Numbered from the stretch's first letter, positions 9,301-17,632 are shown. The stretch is 64,000 nucleotides of DNA from Streptomyces genisteinicus (GCF_014489615.1 NZ_CP060825.1:6556001-6620000); one strand, 5' to 3'. The notes: generated by a model from the letters alone, not told the origin. Program-made: numbers and translations.

Positions 9301-10377
9301 TCAGTAGACGGCCACTCCGTAGACGCCGAGCGCTTCGCGGACCGGCTGGTGCAGGGCGGAGCCGCTGGTGCCCGAGCAGCCCGAGCTGCCGGAGTGGATG
9401 CCCAGCGCCGTGGAGCCGGCGAAGTGGGCGCCGCCGCTGTCTCCGCCCGCGGAACAGGCGGTGGTGCGGACCAGGTTGTACACCGGGCCGTCGCTGTAGT
9501 TGACCGTGACGTTGACGGCGGTGACGGTGCCGCTGGTCACCTTGGTGGTGGAGCCGGACTTGCGGATCGCCTGGCCGACGACGGCGTCGGCGGCCGAGGT
9601 GATGTCCTGGCGGCTGCCGTTCCACAGGTTGACGTCACCCGCGGGCTGGGAGCCGTCGGTGTAGCGGACGAGCCCGTAGTCGTTGGTCGGGAAGCTGGTG
9701 CCCTCCCGGGTGCCGACGGCCGGTCCGCCGGAGGCCGCCGACCAGCCGGCGGCCAGGTTGGTGCAGTGGCCGGCGGTCAGGAAGTAGCGGGCCGTGCCCT
9801 TGGAGACGTTGAACGCGGCCGAGCAGCGGGAGCCGCCCCCGTAGATCGCGTCGCCGCCCGCGACCTCCTTGGTGAAGGTCCCCGGCACCTGGGTGATCCG
9901 GACGCTGTCGCCGAGGCCGTCGGCGACCTTCCGCAGCCGGGCCATGTCGCGGGCCGACACCGACTGGTCCGCCTCCACGGAGACCTGATTGGTCCTCGGG
10001 TCGACGCCCCAGGAGGTCCCGGTGATCCCGGCACGGCTCTCCAGGGTGTCCATCGCCGTGCGGAGGTCGGCCATCGAGCGGGGGACGATCTCGGCACGGG
10101 CGCCGCTGTCGCGGACCGCGGCCGCCGTGACCGCGTCCGTCACGGTCACCACCAGCTCGCCGCTCGCCGCGTCGAGGTAGGAGCCCGCGGTGCGGTCGCC
10201 GAGGCCGCGTGCGAGCGAGCTGTGCAGGGCGTACTGGGCCGCGGTGGCCGAGACACCGGGTGCGGGGGCCCCGGCGGCGGGCTCCGCTCCGGCTGCCGAG
10301 GCGTGGGTGCCGAGGCCGACGGCGGTCAGGGCGAGCAGGGCGGGAAGGCAGATGCGCGCACGGGAGGTGCGTCTCAT
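9301..10377 (-). CDS. Secreted S1 serine protease with pro-domain (streptogrisin/alpha-lytic type)
   Basis: A 358-residue pre-pro-protease. Residues 1-30 are a Sec signal peptide (MRRTSRARI, a hydrophobic core, then ASAAGAE). A pro-region of ~130 residues follows with SYLDAASGELVVTVTD and the alpha-lytic-type prodomain spacing. The mature protease begins near AIYGGGSRCSAAFNV and has the triad His in TAGHCTN, Asp in TNDYGLV and Ser in CSAGGDSGGAHF. The residue before GGDSGG, with the paired cysteines, suits a chymotrypsin-fold enzyme of the streptogrisin group. The ATG at 10377 has GAAGGAG upstream. Expected role: extracellular protein degradation. A DasR-like site lies upstream at 10431-10446. 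Confidence 0.93.
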   Translation of the reverse strand: MRRTSRARICLPALLALTAVGLGTHASAAGAEPAAGAPAPGVSATAAQYALHSSLARGLGDRTAGSYLDAASGELVVTVTDAVTAAAVRDSGARAEIVPRSMADLRTAMDTLESRAGITGTSWGVDPRTNQVSVEADQSVSARDMARLRKVADGLGDSVRITQVPGTFTKEVAGGDAIYGGGSRCSAAFNVSKGTARYFLTAGHCTNLAAGWSAASGGPAVGTREGTSFPTNDYGLVRYTDGSQPAGDVNLWNGSRQDITSAADAVVGQAIRKSGSTTKVTSGTVTAVNVTVNYSDGPVYNLVRTTACSAGGDSGGAHFAGSTALGIHSGSSGCSGTSGSALHQPVREALGVYGVAVY

Positions 10378-10430
10378 GGGGGCTTCTCCTTCGTACGAGT
10401 CCGTGGGGGGATCGCCCTGGGTGGGGGCGA

Positions 10431-10446
10431 TGTGGACTGGACCAGT
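10431..10446 (-). promoter_or_regulatory. Candidate DasR-type operator (dre)
   Basis: Read on the minus strand the site is ACTGGTCCAGTCCACA, matching about 13 of 16 positions of the known DasR consensus, a near-palindrome around TGGTCTAGACCA. It is centred ~60 bases upstream of the protease start. DasR represses chitin and N-acetylglucosamine use genes in Streptomyces. The match is by eye. Confidence 0.45.
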
Positions 10447-10464
10447 CCGGAGTGCGGACTCAAT

Positions 10465-10482
10465 GTGACATGGCCCTGTCAC
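10465..10482. promoter_or_regulatory. Inverted repeat in the protease promoter region
   Basis: GTGACA and TGTCAC form a perfect 6-bp dyad around GGCC-containing DNA (10465-10482), about 90 bases upstream of the protease ATG. It could be a regulator site or lie at the -35 region; no consensus is recognised. Confidence 0.35.
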
Positions 10483-10509
10483 GGACACAAGGGTGCCGCC
10501 CGGCCGGGC

Positions 10510-10545
10510 GTGTCCGGTTCCAGCCGGGCGGCCCGCACCGGACAC
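10510..10545 (-). terminator. Hairpin downstream of the sphingomyelinase gene
   Basis: A 9-bp perfect stem (10510-10518 with 10537-10545) with an 18-base loop begins 12 bases past the 3' end of the minus-strand gene. Confidence 0.5.
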
Positions 10546-10556
10546 CTCCCGGCCGC

Positions 10557-11555
10557 CTACCGCGCGGAGGCGGTCACCGGATAGTGGTCCGAGAAGTCGG
10601 TGTACGTGTACGTGGTGCCCCAGCTGGACACCGACCAGGGCTCGCTCGGGGCCTTGATCACCTCATTGGTCCAGCCGGCCGGCCGGACGTGCCCCGCCCG
10701 GTGGAGCACATGGTCCAGATCCTCGCGGGGATCGTCCGGATAGCGCTCCGCCGCGATCGAGTTGTCCCGGGTGTCGAACGAGTACGGATGACCTGTGCGC
10801 GCGTCGGCGCCGACGAGGCCGGCGTCGGCGAGCGCGGTCGCGTACTCGGGCGTGCGGGAGTCCACGTTGAAGTCGCCCGCCACGACCACCTGTTCGGACG
10901 CGGGGATGCGCTTCGCGTCCAGGAAGGCGTCCATCGAACGGAACTGACGGGACCGCACCGAGGCCGCCTCGCCCGCGCCGCAGCCGGGATCGGTCGACTG
11001 GGCGTGCGTGCCGACGACGTGCACCCGGCTGCCGCCCACGTCGAGGACCGCGTACACGAAGCCCTTGTTGGAGAACCGGTCGGAGCCGCAGGCGTCCTTG
11101 TAGACGTACTGCTCCTTGCGGAGGATCGGCCACCTGCTCAGCACCGTCACCCCGCCGTCCTCCGGCGTCAGCGCCGAGTACGCGCCGCCCGTCGCGTCCC
11201 AGCCGTCGCGCCCGCGGCCCATCACCGGCGTCTGGTGCGGGTACTCCGCCGACGCCGCGCGCCCCAGCGCCTGCGACGAGGCGTTGTCGAACGCCTCCTG
11301 GAGCACGACCACGTCGTTGCCCCGGAAGAACGGAGCCCGGGGGATCTCCGCCGCCCGGTGGTCCTGGCCCCAGTTGGGGTACAGCGTCCGGCTGAACAGG
11401 AACGCGTTGTACGTGAGCACCTTCAGCTGCGGCGGGGCGCCGCCGGCGCCCTCGGCCGCGCCCGCGGACGGCGCCGCCGCGGCGGTCAGGGCGCCGGCGG
11501 CGAGCGCCGCGGACAGGGCGGTCGCCGCGAGGCGGCGGTACGTGGAGGTCGGCAC
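10557..11555 (-). CDS. Secreted sphingomyelin phosphodiesterase-like enzyme (DNase I fold)
   Basis: A 332-residue secreted protein. The signal peptide is the first ~34 residues (basic start, Ala-rich core, AGAAEG). The rest is an endonuclease/exonuclease/phosphatase fold: LTYNAFLF (metal Asn), VVVLQEAF (metal Glu), VVGTHAQS, VVAGDFNVD, DLDHVLH and the terminal FSDHYPV, which supplies the catalytic His. These are the motifs of neutral bacterial sphingomyelinase C, which releases phosphocholine from sphingomyelin. Substrate is inferred; a related phosphodiester is possible. The GTG start at 11555 has CAGGAG 5 bases upstream. A palindrome at 11625-11638 lies in its promoter region. Confidence 0.88.
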   Translation of the reverse strand: MPTSTYRRLAATALSAALAAGALTAAAAPSAGAAEGAGGAPPQLKVLTYNAFLFSRTLYPNWGQDHRAAEIPRAPFFRGNDVVVLQEAFDNASSQALGRAASAEYPHQTPVMGRGRDGWDATGGAYSALTPEDGGVTVLSRWPILRKEQYVYKDACGSDRFSNKGFVYAVLDVGGSRVHVVGTHAQSTDPGCGAGEAASVRSRQFRSMDAFLDAKRIPASEQVVVAGDFNVDSRTPEYATALADAGLVGADARTGHPYSFDTRDNSIAAERYPDDPREDLDHVLHRAGHVRPAGWTNEVIKAPSEPWSVSSWGTTYTYTDFSDHYPVTASAR

Positions 11556-11624
11556 AGGGACTCCTGTCGGGATGTGGGGGTCCGGCGGCGTCGCCGCCGG
11601 TGCCGCACATCAAAGCAGGAGAAG

Positions 11625-11638
11625 TTACCTTCAGGTAA
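11625..11638. promoter_or_regulatory. Palindrome upstream of the sphingomyelinase gene
   Basis: TTACCTTCAGGTAA is a 14-bp palindrome with 6-bp perfect arms, ~70 bases upstream of the GTG start of the sphingomyelinase gene and ~200 upstream of the divergent channel gene. It is AT-rich against a GC-rich background. No matching regulator is known to me. Confidence 0.4.
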
Positions 11639-11836
11639 TGGGGAGTTGCCGTCTTTCTCTCCTCCGGCGCAACGTTTCCCGCCGCACCCGCGCGGCCCCG
11701 GACGATCGCGCAGATGTCCACCCGTTCCCCCGCCAGGTGGGCATGTCGCTCCCCGGCGTGTGCACCGCCCGGCGCGGGCTGCGGCGTGGGCCAAGCTGAG
11801 GGCGTTCACGCAGCTCAGGACAGGGATGGGAACACG

Positions 11837-12742
11837 ATGAGTCTCGACAGCCCGGCGCTCGCCGGCATGACCGGGCGGCGCGCCCGACTCGCGGCACGCG
11901 CCGGACGGCTGGTGGAAGCCGAGTGGTTCACGGCACTGGCGGTCACGGCCATCGCGCTCAACGCCGTGCTGCTGGGGGCCGAGACCTACGCGGGCTTCGC
12001 CAGGGAGTGGCACACCGTCCTGGGACTCCTGGAACAGCTGCTGCTCGGCGCGTTCGCGGTGGAGATCGCGCTCCGCGCCCTCGCCCACGCGGACCGGCCG
12101 GCGGACTTCCTCCGCAACCCGTGGAACGTGTTCGACCTCGCCGTGGTCCTCTGCGCCTTCCTGCCCTTCGTCAGCGAGAACACCACCGTCCTGCGGCTGC
12201 TGCGGCTCGCCCGGGTGATCCGCACCGCCCGCTTCCTGCCCCAGCTGCGCATCATCGTCACCGCGCTCGGCAAGAGCGTGCCGGGAGCCGTCAGCTTCCT
12301 CCTCGTCGGCACCCTGCTGCTGTACCTGTACGCGATGCTCGGCTGGGCCGCGTTCGCCGCCGACGACCCCGAGCACTACGGCTCCCTCGGCCGCGCCGCG
12401 CTCACCCTGTTCGTCCTGATGACCCTCGACGGGCTCGGCGACGCCCTCTACGGAGGACTGGCGATCTCGCCGTGGGCCGTCGTCTACTACGCCTCCTATG
12501 TGCTCCTCAGCTCCTTCCTGATGGTCAACCTCCTGATCGGCGTCGTGATCGACTCGCTCGCCCAGGCCCGGGAGCTCGACGAGAAGCGGCGCCCCGCGGG
12601 CGGCGGCCCGGCGCCCGCGGCCGTCGACGAACTCAGGGAGAGGATCACGGCCGCCCGGGCCCAGCTGGAGGACCTGGAGAACCTGCTGCCCCACGTCCCG
12701 CCGCAGCAGGAGGCGGTGGCGAAGACCGCGTCCCGGCCCTGA
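11837..12742 (+). CDS. Voltage-gated-type ion channel (single 6-TM subunit)
   Basis: A 301-residue membrane protein with six predicted helices. S4 carries arginines every third residue at 120, 123, 126, 129 and 132 (LRLLRLARVIRTAR), a voltage-sensor pattern. The pore loop between S5 and S6 reads LFVLMTLDGLGD, with the filter at residues 196-202. Bacterial sodium channels have TLESW here; the engineered calcium-selective form has TLDDWSD. After S6 (MVNLLIGVVIDSLAQA) a C-terminal coiled coil follows (VDELRERITAARAQLEDLENLL), as in NaChBac-type tetramers. The ATG at 11837 follows GGGATGGG. Ion preference is unknown. Confidence 0.9.
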   Translation: MSLDSPALAGMTGRRARLAARAGRLVEAEWFTALAVTAIALNAVLLGAETYAGFAREWHTVLGLLEQLLLGAFAVEIALRALAHADRPADFLRNPWNVFDLAVVLCAFLPFVSENTTVLRLLRLARVIRTARFLPQLRIIVTALGKSVPGAVSFLLVGTLLLYLYAMLGWAAFAADDPEHYGSLGRAALTLFVLMTLDGLGDALYGGLAISPWAVVYYASYVLLSSFLMVNLLIGVVIDSLAQARELDEKRRPAGGGPAPAAVDELRERITAARAQLEDLENLLPHVPPQQEAVAKTASRP

Positions 12743-12786
12743 GGACGGCCCCCGGGGGCCCGGCCGCATACTGGAGGGGCAGCGGG

Positions 12787-12869
12787 GACCACCGCAGCGG
12801 GCACCACCGCCGTGGGGACCACCGCAGCGAGGACCACCGCAGCGAGGACCACCGCCGTGGGGACCACCC
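12787..12869 (+). repeat. 15-bp tandem repeat, about 5.5 copies
   Basis: Five consecutive 15-bp units (12787, 12802, 12817, 12832, 12847) and a partial sixth, built on GACCACCGCAGCGAG or GACCACCGCCGTGGG. The array ends 23 bases before the ATG of the second DUF2236 gene, so it would sit in its leader or promoter. Copy number could vary between strains. Confidence 0.85.
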
Positions 12870-12892
12870 CTTCCACACCCCGGGAGCACCAG

Positions 12893-13762
12893 ATGAGCGC
12901 CGCCCGCGCATCCGTCGAACCGCCCCCGCCCGGCGGTGTGCTCTGGAGCCTCGCCGGCGACGTCCGCGCCCTGCTGATGCTGCCCGCCGCGCTGACCATG
13001 CAGGTGGCCCACCCGGCCGTGGGCGCCGGCGTCGACGAGCACTCCGTCTTCCGCACCGACCCCTGGGGACGCGGCGAGCGCTCGCTGCGCTCGCTCCAGC
13101 TGTGGATCTACGGCGGCGACCGGGCGGCGGCCGAGGGCCGCCGCCTGCGCGAGCTGCACCGCACCATCCAGGGGACGGACGCCCACGGGCGGCGCTACCA
13201 CGCGCTGAGCCCGGACCACTACGCCTGGGTGCACGCCACCGGCTTCCCGGTCTACCGCCACGGTGCCCGCTACCTGGTGCGCGAACTGACCCCGGCCGAG
13301 GAGCGCAGGCTCTACGCGGAGTGGTTGCAGGTCGGCCGCATCCTCGGCATCCGGGACCGCGACATGCCGCAGACCGTCGAGGAGTTCTGGCCCTACTACC
13401 GCAAGGTCCTCGCGCAGCAGCTGGAGGCGACCGTCGTCGTACGGGAACTCGTCGACCCCGCGCAGCCGGTGCCCCCGCCCGACCGGGGGCGGCCGGTGGC
13501 CCGACGGCTGCTGCGCCTCCTGTGGCCCGTGCTGCTGCCCCCGCTCGCCCGCTTCCGCCGGTTCATGACCATCGGCCTGATGCCGCCCGACGCCCGCGAG
13601 GCCATCGGGCTCCCCTGGACCGACGCGCAGGAACGCCGGCTGCGCCGGTTCGGCGCGGTCGTCCGCGTGGTGGTGCCCGTCCTGCCCGAACGCCTCCGCT
13701 ACCTGCCCCTCGCCCGCACCGCGCGCCGCGCCGAGCGGGCGCGGGCCCGCGCGTCGGGCTGA
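12893..13762 (+). CDS. DUF2236 (MpaB-family) oxygenase-like protein
   Basis: A 289-residue protein of the oxygenase MpaB family: GDVRALLMLPAALTMQVAHPAVGAGV, then HSVFRTDPWGRGERSLRS, LHRTIQGTDAHGRRYHAL, WVHATGFPVYRHGARY and EEFWPYYRKVLAQQL. The conserved histidines and the RxxRT-like region are those of the family, some of which bind heme. Unlike the paralogue at 7575 it has no EF-hands and is close to the common family length. The ATG at 12893 has GGGAG upstream; an in-frame ATG at 12812 would run through the tandem repeat and is less likely. Substrate unknown. Confidence 0.87.
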   Translation: MSAARASVEPPPPGGVLWSLAGDVRALLMLPAALTMQVAHPAVGAGVDEHSVFRTDPWGRGERSLRSLQLWIYGGDRAAAEGRRLRELHRTIQGTDAHGRRYHALSPDHYAWVHATGFPVYRHGARYLVRELTPAEERRLYAEWLQVGRILGIRDRDMPQTVEEFWPYYRKVLAQQLEATVVVRELVDPAQPVPPPDRGRPVARRLLRLLWPVLLPPLARFRRFMTIGLMPPDAREAIGLPWTDAQERRLRRFGAVVRVVVPVLPERLRYLPLARTARRAERARARASG

Positions 13763-13777
13763 GCCCCGGGCGCGGGC

Positions 13778-13799
13778 CGGGTCCGGGCCGTCGGACCCG
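13778..13799 (+). terminator. Hairpin after the second DUF2236 gene
   Basis: CGGGTCCG (13778-13785) pairs perfectly with CGGACCCG (13792-13799) around a 6-base loop, 15 bases after the stop. Confidence 0.5.
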
Positions 13800-14110
13800 T
13801 GCCAGGGGCGCGGCCCGCTGAGGTTCACCGTCCGGTCCCTGCCCGGGACCGGGCCGCCGCCATGTCCGCGCCCCGCCACCCGATCCCGCTCCGTCCGGCC
13901 TGTGCGGACACCACCCGGCAGCCCACCCCGGCCCGTCCGGCGTCCGAGGACACCGTGCGCAGCACGGTGCCGCGACCACCACCCGCGGACGAAGCGGCCT
14001 GCGCTGCCGAGCGACCTGCGCGGATGAAGCGACCTCCCCGGGCGAAGCGGCCTGCGCCGGCGAAGCACCCCCCGCGCACGCAGCAGCCCCCGCGCCCCGG
14101 GCGCGCACGA

Positions 14111-14164
14111 CCGGTGCCCGGACCCCCCGCCGCGCGCGAGCGCGGCGCGGAGCCCGGGCACCGG
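14111..14164 (-). terminator. Hairpin at the end of the GH1/importer operon
   Basis: CCGGTGCCCGG (14111-14121) pairs perfectly with CCGGGCACCGG (14154-14164), with further pairing inside. It lies 26 bases past the 3' end of the beta-glucosidase gene on the minus strand. Confidence 0.6.
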
Positions 14165-14190
14165 TCACCGGACCTGCGGCCCCCGGCCGC

Positions 14191-15591
14191 CTACTCGGCG
14201 AGCCCCCCGCGGGCGATGACCTCCGCGTACCAGCGGGCGCTGTCCTTGAACGTGCGCCGCTGGGTGGCGAAGTCCACGTGCACGATGCCGAACCGCTTGC
14301 TGTAGCCGTACGCCCACTCGAAGTTGTCCAGCAGCGACCACAGGAAGTAGCCCCGGACGTCCGCCCCTTCCTCGATGGCGCGGTGCACCGCGGCCAGGTG
14401 CGCGTGCAGGTAGGCCACCCGCTCCGGGTCCTTCACCTCGCCCGACGGGTCGGCGTAGTCGTCGTACGCCGCACCGTTCTCCGTGATCACCAGCGGGACG
14501 CCCGGCAGGTCGTCGCGGAGGCGCATCAGCAGCTCGTGCAGCCCGTTCGCGTCCACCGGCCAGTCCATCGCCGTGCGCGGCCCCGGTGCGGGCAGGAAGC
14601 GCACGTGCTGCTCGGCGCCCGCCCACGGCGAGGCCTCGGCCGGGCCGGAGCCCGCGGCCACCACCGTGGGGGAGTAGTAGTTGATGCCGAGCGAGTCGAT
14701 CGGCGCCGACGCCGTCTCCAGGTCGCCGTCGAGGACGAACGACCAGTCCGTGACCGCCGCCGTGTCGCGCACCAGGTCCTCCGGCAGGCTGCCGTTGAAC
14801 ACCGGGTCCAGGAAGACCCGGTTGCCGACGGCGTCGATCCGGCGGGCCGCGTCCAGGTCCGCCGCCGAGTCCGAATGGGGGCGCACGGCGTGGAGGTTCA
14901 GCGTGAGCGAGACCTCCGAGCCCGGGGACAGGGCGCCGCGCAGCGCACCGGTCGCCAGCCCGTGCGCCAGGTTGAAGTGGTGCGCGGCGCGCAGCGAGGC
15001 GAGTGCGCTGGTCCGGCCGGGGGCGTGGACGCCGTTCCCGTAGCCGAGAAAGGCGGCGCACCACGGCTCGTTCAGGGTCGTCCAGGTCGCGACCCGGTCG
15101 CCCAGCGCTCCGGCCATGATGGACGCGTACTCGCCGAAGCGGTGCGCCGTCTCGCGCTGCGGCCAGCCGCCCGCGTCCTCCAGCTCCTGGGGGAGGTCCC
15201 AGTGGTACAGCGTGGCCACCGGACGGATGCCTGCCTCCAGCAGCTCGTCGACGAGCCGCCGGTAGAAGTCCAGCCCCTTCTGCACGGCGGGCCCGCGGCC
15301 CGTCGGCTGCACACGCGGCCAGGCGATCGAGAACCGGTAGTCCGTGACACCGAGCCGGCGCATCAGCGCGATGTCCTCGCTCACCCGGTGGTAGTGGTCG
15401 GCCGCGATGTCACCCGTGTCACCGTTGCGGACCTTGCCCGGGGTGCGGCTGAACGTGTCCCAGATCGACGGGGTACGGCCGTCCTCGGCGGCGGCTCCCT
15501 CGATCTGGTACGCCGCGGTCGCCGTGCCCCAGCGGAAGGCCGCCGGGAACCGGTGCGTCGTCGTGTCGGGGCGTGCGTCGAGTGCGGTCAT
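14191..15591 (-). CDS. GH1 beta-glucosidase
   Basis: A 466-residue family 1 glycoside hydrolase with no signal peptide, so cytoplasmic. The acid/base Glu is E175 in TTLNEPW and the nucleophile is E371 in LVITENGAAY. FRWGTATAAYQIEGA at the N-terminus and FLWSLLDNFEWAYGY at the C-terminus are the family's sugar-binding motifs. It hydrolyses imported beta-linked disaccharides or short oligosaccharides to glucose. It is the last gene after the substrate-binding protein and two permeases, 54 bases downstream of the second permease, the same layout as bglC in the cebEFG-bglC operon. Linkage preference (beta-1,4 or beta-1,3) is open, given the GH81 neighbour. Confidence 0.94.
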   Translation of the reverse strand: MTALDARPDTTTHRFPAAFRWGTATAAYQIEGAAAEDGRTPSIWDTFSRTPGKVRNGDTGDIAADHYHRVSEDIALMRRLGVTDYRFSIAWPRVQPTGRGPAVQKGLDFYRRLVDELLEAGIRPVATLYHWDLPQELEDAGGWPQRETAHRFGEYASIMAGALGDRVATWTTLNEPWCAAFLGYGNGVHAPGRTSALASLRAAHHFNLAHGLATGALRGALSPGSEVSLTLNLHAVRPHSDSAADLDAARRIDAVGNRVFLDPVFNGSLPEDLVRDTAAVTDWSFVLDGDLETASAPIDSLGINYYSPTVVAAGSGPAEASPWAGAEQHVRFLPAPGPRTAMDWPVDANGLHELLMRLRDDLPGVPLVITENGAAYDDYADPSGEVKDPERVAYLHAHLAAVHRAIEEGADVRGYFLWSLLDNFEWAYGYSKRFGIVHVDFATQRRTFKDSARWYAEVIARGGLAE

Positions 15592-15645
15592 GAGGATGGA
15601 ACTCCCAAGTGAGACGGTGGTGCCGGAATCGGGACGGGCGGGGGG

Positions 15646-16548
15646 TCAGCCCTTGACCGCGCCCTGCATGATGCCGCCGACGATCTGCCGGCCCAGCAGG
15701 CCGAAGACCAGCAGTACGGGAAGGGTGCCGAGCAGGGTGCCCGCCATGATCACGGACTGGTCCTGTACGTAGCCGCCGCCGAGCTGGCGGAGGGCGACCT
15801 GCACGGTCGGTTCGGACGAGGTGAGCGCGACGATGGGCCAGAAGAAGTCGTTCCAGGCGGCCATGAAGGTCAGCAGGCCGAGGACGGCCATGCCGGGCCG
15901 GGCGATGGGCACCACGATGGACCAGAAGATCCGGGCCGTGGAGGCGCCGTCGACCCGTGCCGCCTCGATGAGCTCGTCGGGCAGCGACTGCACGAGGTAC
16001 TGCCGCATGAAGAACACGCCGAACGCGGACACCAGTCCGGGCAGGATCACCGCCTGGAGCTGGTTCACCCACTGCAGTTCGGCGATCAGCATGAACAGCG
16101 GGATCACACCGAGCTGCGGCGGGATCATCATGGTGCCGACGGTGACGGCCAGCAGGGCGCCGCGTCCCCGGAAGCGGAGCTTGGCGAAGGCGAAGCCGGC
16201 GAGGGTGCAGCACAGCACCGTGCCCACGGTGATCGAGCCGGACACGATGAACGAGTTCACCAGCGCCTTGCCGATGTCCGCCTCCTCCATCACCGCCTCG
16301 AAGTTGCGGAACAGGTTGGAGCCGGGCAGCAGGGTCGGCGGCACCTGCGCGAGATCGGCGTTGGAGCGGCTCGCGGCGACGATCGTCCAGTAGAACGGGA
16401 ACGCGGAGATCAGTACGGCCACGATCAGGATCGCGTAGGCGAGCTTGCCGCCCTGCATGGTGCGCCCGGCGCGGGAGCGCCCGCGGCGCCGTCCGGGTGC
16501 GGGCGCTTCGGCCGGGTGCTTCACCGGCGGTTCGGCGAGCGCGGTCAT
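15646..16548 (-). CDS. Sugar ABC transporter permease (CebG/MalG type)
   Basis: A 300-residue inner-membrane permease with six predicted helices. The EAA loop that contacts the ATPase reads ELIEAARVDGASTARIFWSIVVPIARP, typical of the second permease of CUT1 carbohydrate importers. Its ATG at 16548 overlaps the stop of the first permease (ATGA), showing tight coupling. The importer has no ATPase gene here; CUT1 systems in Streptomyces commonly share the MsiK ATPase. Substrate is probably a beta-glucoside oligosaccharide because of the GH1 and GH81 neighbours. Confidence 0.92.
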   Translation of the reverse strand: MTALAEPPVKHPAEAPAPGRRRGRSRAGRTMQGGKLAYAILIVAVLISAFPFYWTIVAASRSNADLAQVPPTLLPGSNLFRNFEAVMEEADIGKALVNSFIVSGSITVGTVLCCTLAGFAFAKLRFRGRGALLAVTVGTMMIPPQLGVIPLFMLIAELQWVNQLQAVILPGLVSAFGVFFMRQYLVQSLPDELIEAARVDGASTARIFWSIVVPIARPGMAVLGLLTFMAAWNDFFWPIVALTSSEPTVQVALRQLGGGYVQDQSVIMAGTLLGTLPVLLVFGLLGRQIVGGIMQGAVKG

Positions 16549-17492
16549 CGGCCGGCCTCCTTGCGGGAACGGCGGCGCGCGATCAGGGCGTTGACCCCGA
16601 CGAGCACCAGGATGAGCAGGAACATCACCCAGGCGATGGCGGCGGCGCGGCCCAGGTGGAAGAAGCCCCAGCCCTGCTCGTACATGTACAGGCCGAGGGT
16701 CTGGTACTGGTGCGAGATGCCGCCGGAGATCGACCCCTCGAAGAGCAGCGGCTCGCCGAAGAGCTGGGTCGCGCCGATCGTCGACACGATCACCGTGAAG
16801 ACGATGGTGGGCCGCAGTCCCGGCAGGGTGACGTGGAAGAACTGGCGCCAGCGCGACGCCCCGTCCATCTCGGCCGCCTCGTAGAGCTCCTGGGGGATGG
16901 ACTGCATGCCGGCCAGGTAGATCAGCGCGTTGTACCCCGTCCAGCGCCAGATGACGATGGCGGAGACGGCGATCTGGGAGGCGACCGTGCCGCTCTGCCA
17001 GTCGACCGGGTCGATGCCGACGAGACCGATGACGTAGTTGATCAGCCCGAAGTCGCGGCCGAAGAGCTGGGCGAAGACCAGGGTGGCGGCGGCGACCGAG
17101 GTCGCGTAGGGGAGCAGCATCGCGGTGCGCAGGAACGTGCGTCCGCGCAGGCGGTAGTTGAGCAGGTGCGCCAGCCCCAGCGCCATCACCAGCTGCGGCA
17201 CCGTGGAGAGCACCCCGATGGTGAACGTGTTGCGCAGCGAGGTCCAGAAGAACTCGTCGCTCAGCAGCGCGGTGTAGTTGTCGAGGCCCCGCCACTCCAT
17301 GTCGCCCGGGGTCTGGAGTTCGACCCGGTAGAGCGACACGAACGCCGTGTAGATCAGGGGGAAGAGCCCGAAGGCGGCGAACAGGGTGAAGAACGGGGCG
17401 ATGTAGGCGTACGGCGAGACCTTCTGCCAGGCGCGCCGCACGGCGGGCGGGCGGGGCGGCGATATCGGCTTCGCGGGTGCGGTGAGGGTCAC
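16545..17492 (-). CDS. Sugar ABC transporter permease (CebF/MalF type)
   Basis: A 315-residue membrane protein with a cytoplasmic N-terminus and six predicted helices; the EAA loop reads QELYEAAEMDGASRWRQFFHVTLPGLRP. It pairs with the downstream permease to form the channel of a CUT1 importer. The GTG start at 17492 has GAAGGG about 7 bases upstream. It lies 140 bases after the binding-protein gene. Confidence 0.92.
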   Translation of the reverse strand: MTLTAPAKPISPPRPPAVRRAWQKVSPYAYIAPFFTLFAAFGLFPLIYTAFVSLYRVELQTPGDMEWRGLDNYTALLSDEFFWTSLRNTFTIGVLSTVPQLVMALGLAHLLNYRLRGRTFLRTAMLLPYATSVAAATLVFAQLFGRDFGLINYVIGLVGIDPVDWQSGTVASQIAVSAIVIWRWTGYNALIYLAGMQSIPQELYEAAEMDGASRWRQFFHVTLPGLRPTIVFTVIVSTIGATQLFGEPLLFEGSISGGISHQYQTLGLYMYEQGWGFFHLGRAAAIAWVMFLLILVLVGVNALIARRRSRKEAGR

Positions 17493-17632
17493 GGTGCGGC
17501 CCTTCGGGGGTGAGTCGGTGCCGGGCGGTGGGGCGGGGCCGTGTCACGGGGGCGGCGGCCCGGGGCGGACCCCCGGGGCCGGTCCGGAGGGCGGCGTGCG
17601 CCGTGGGCTCCGGACCGGCCCCGGGGAGCGGG

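Larger units (their letters stand above)
13763..14190. other. 428-bp intergenic region without a convincing gene
   Basis: Between two converging genes. It holds two hairpins (13778-13799 and 14111-14164) and a low-complexity middle part (about 13980-14095) made of degenerate repeats such as GAAGCGGCCTGCGC. Open frames cross it on both strands, but they are Arg/Pro/Ala-rich and none has a start with a good ribosome binding site. Confidence 0.5.

Noticed and set aside
12787..12869. Possible CRISPR-like array
   Set aside because: Units are 15 bp and directly adjacent with no spacers; it is a simple tandem repeat. The 18-bp repeat at 36262 and the 8-bp repeat at 23224 are the same kind.
13799..14305. 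A 168-codon plus-strand frame in the gap before the GH1 gene
   Set aside because: Proline/arginine/alanine-rich, no good start, and its end runs antisense into the beta-glucosidase.
16545..17547. Extended starts for the two permeases reading back through upstream genes
   Set aside because: The ATGA overlap and ribosome binding sites fix the starts at 16548 and 17492.
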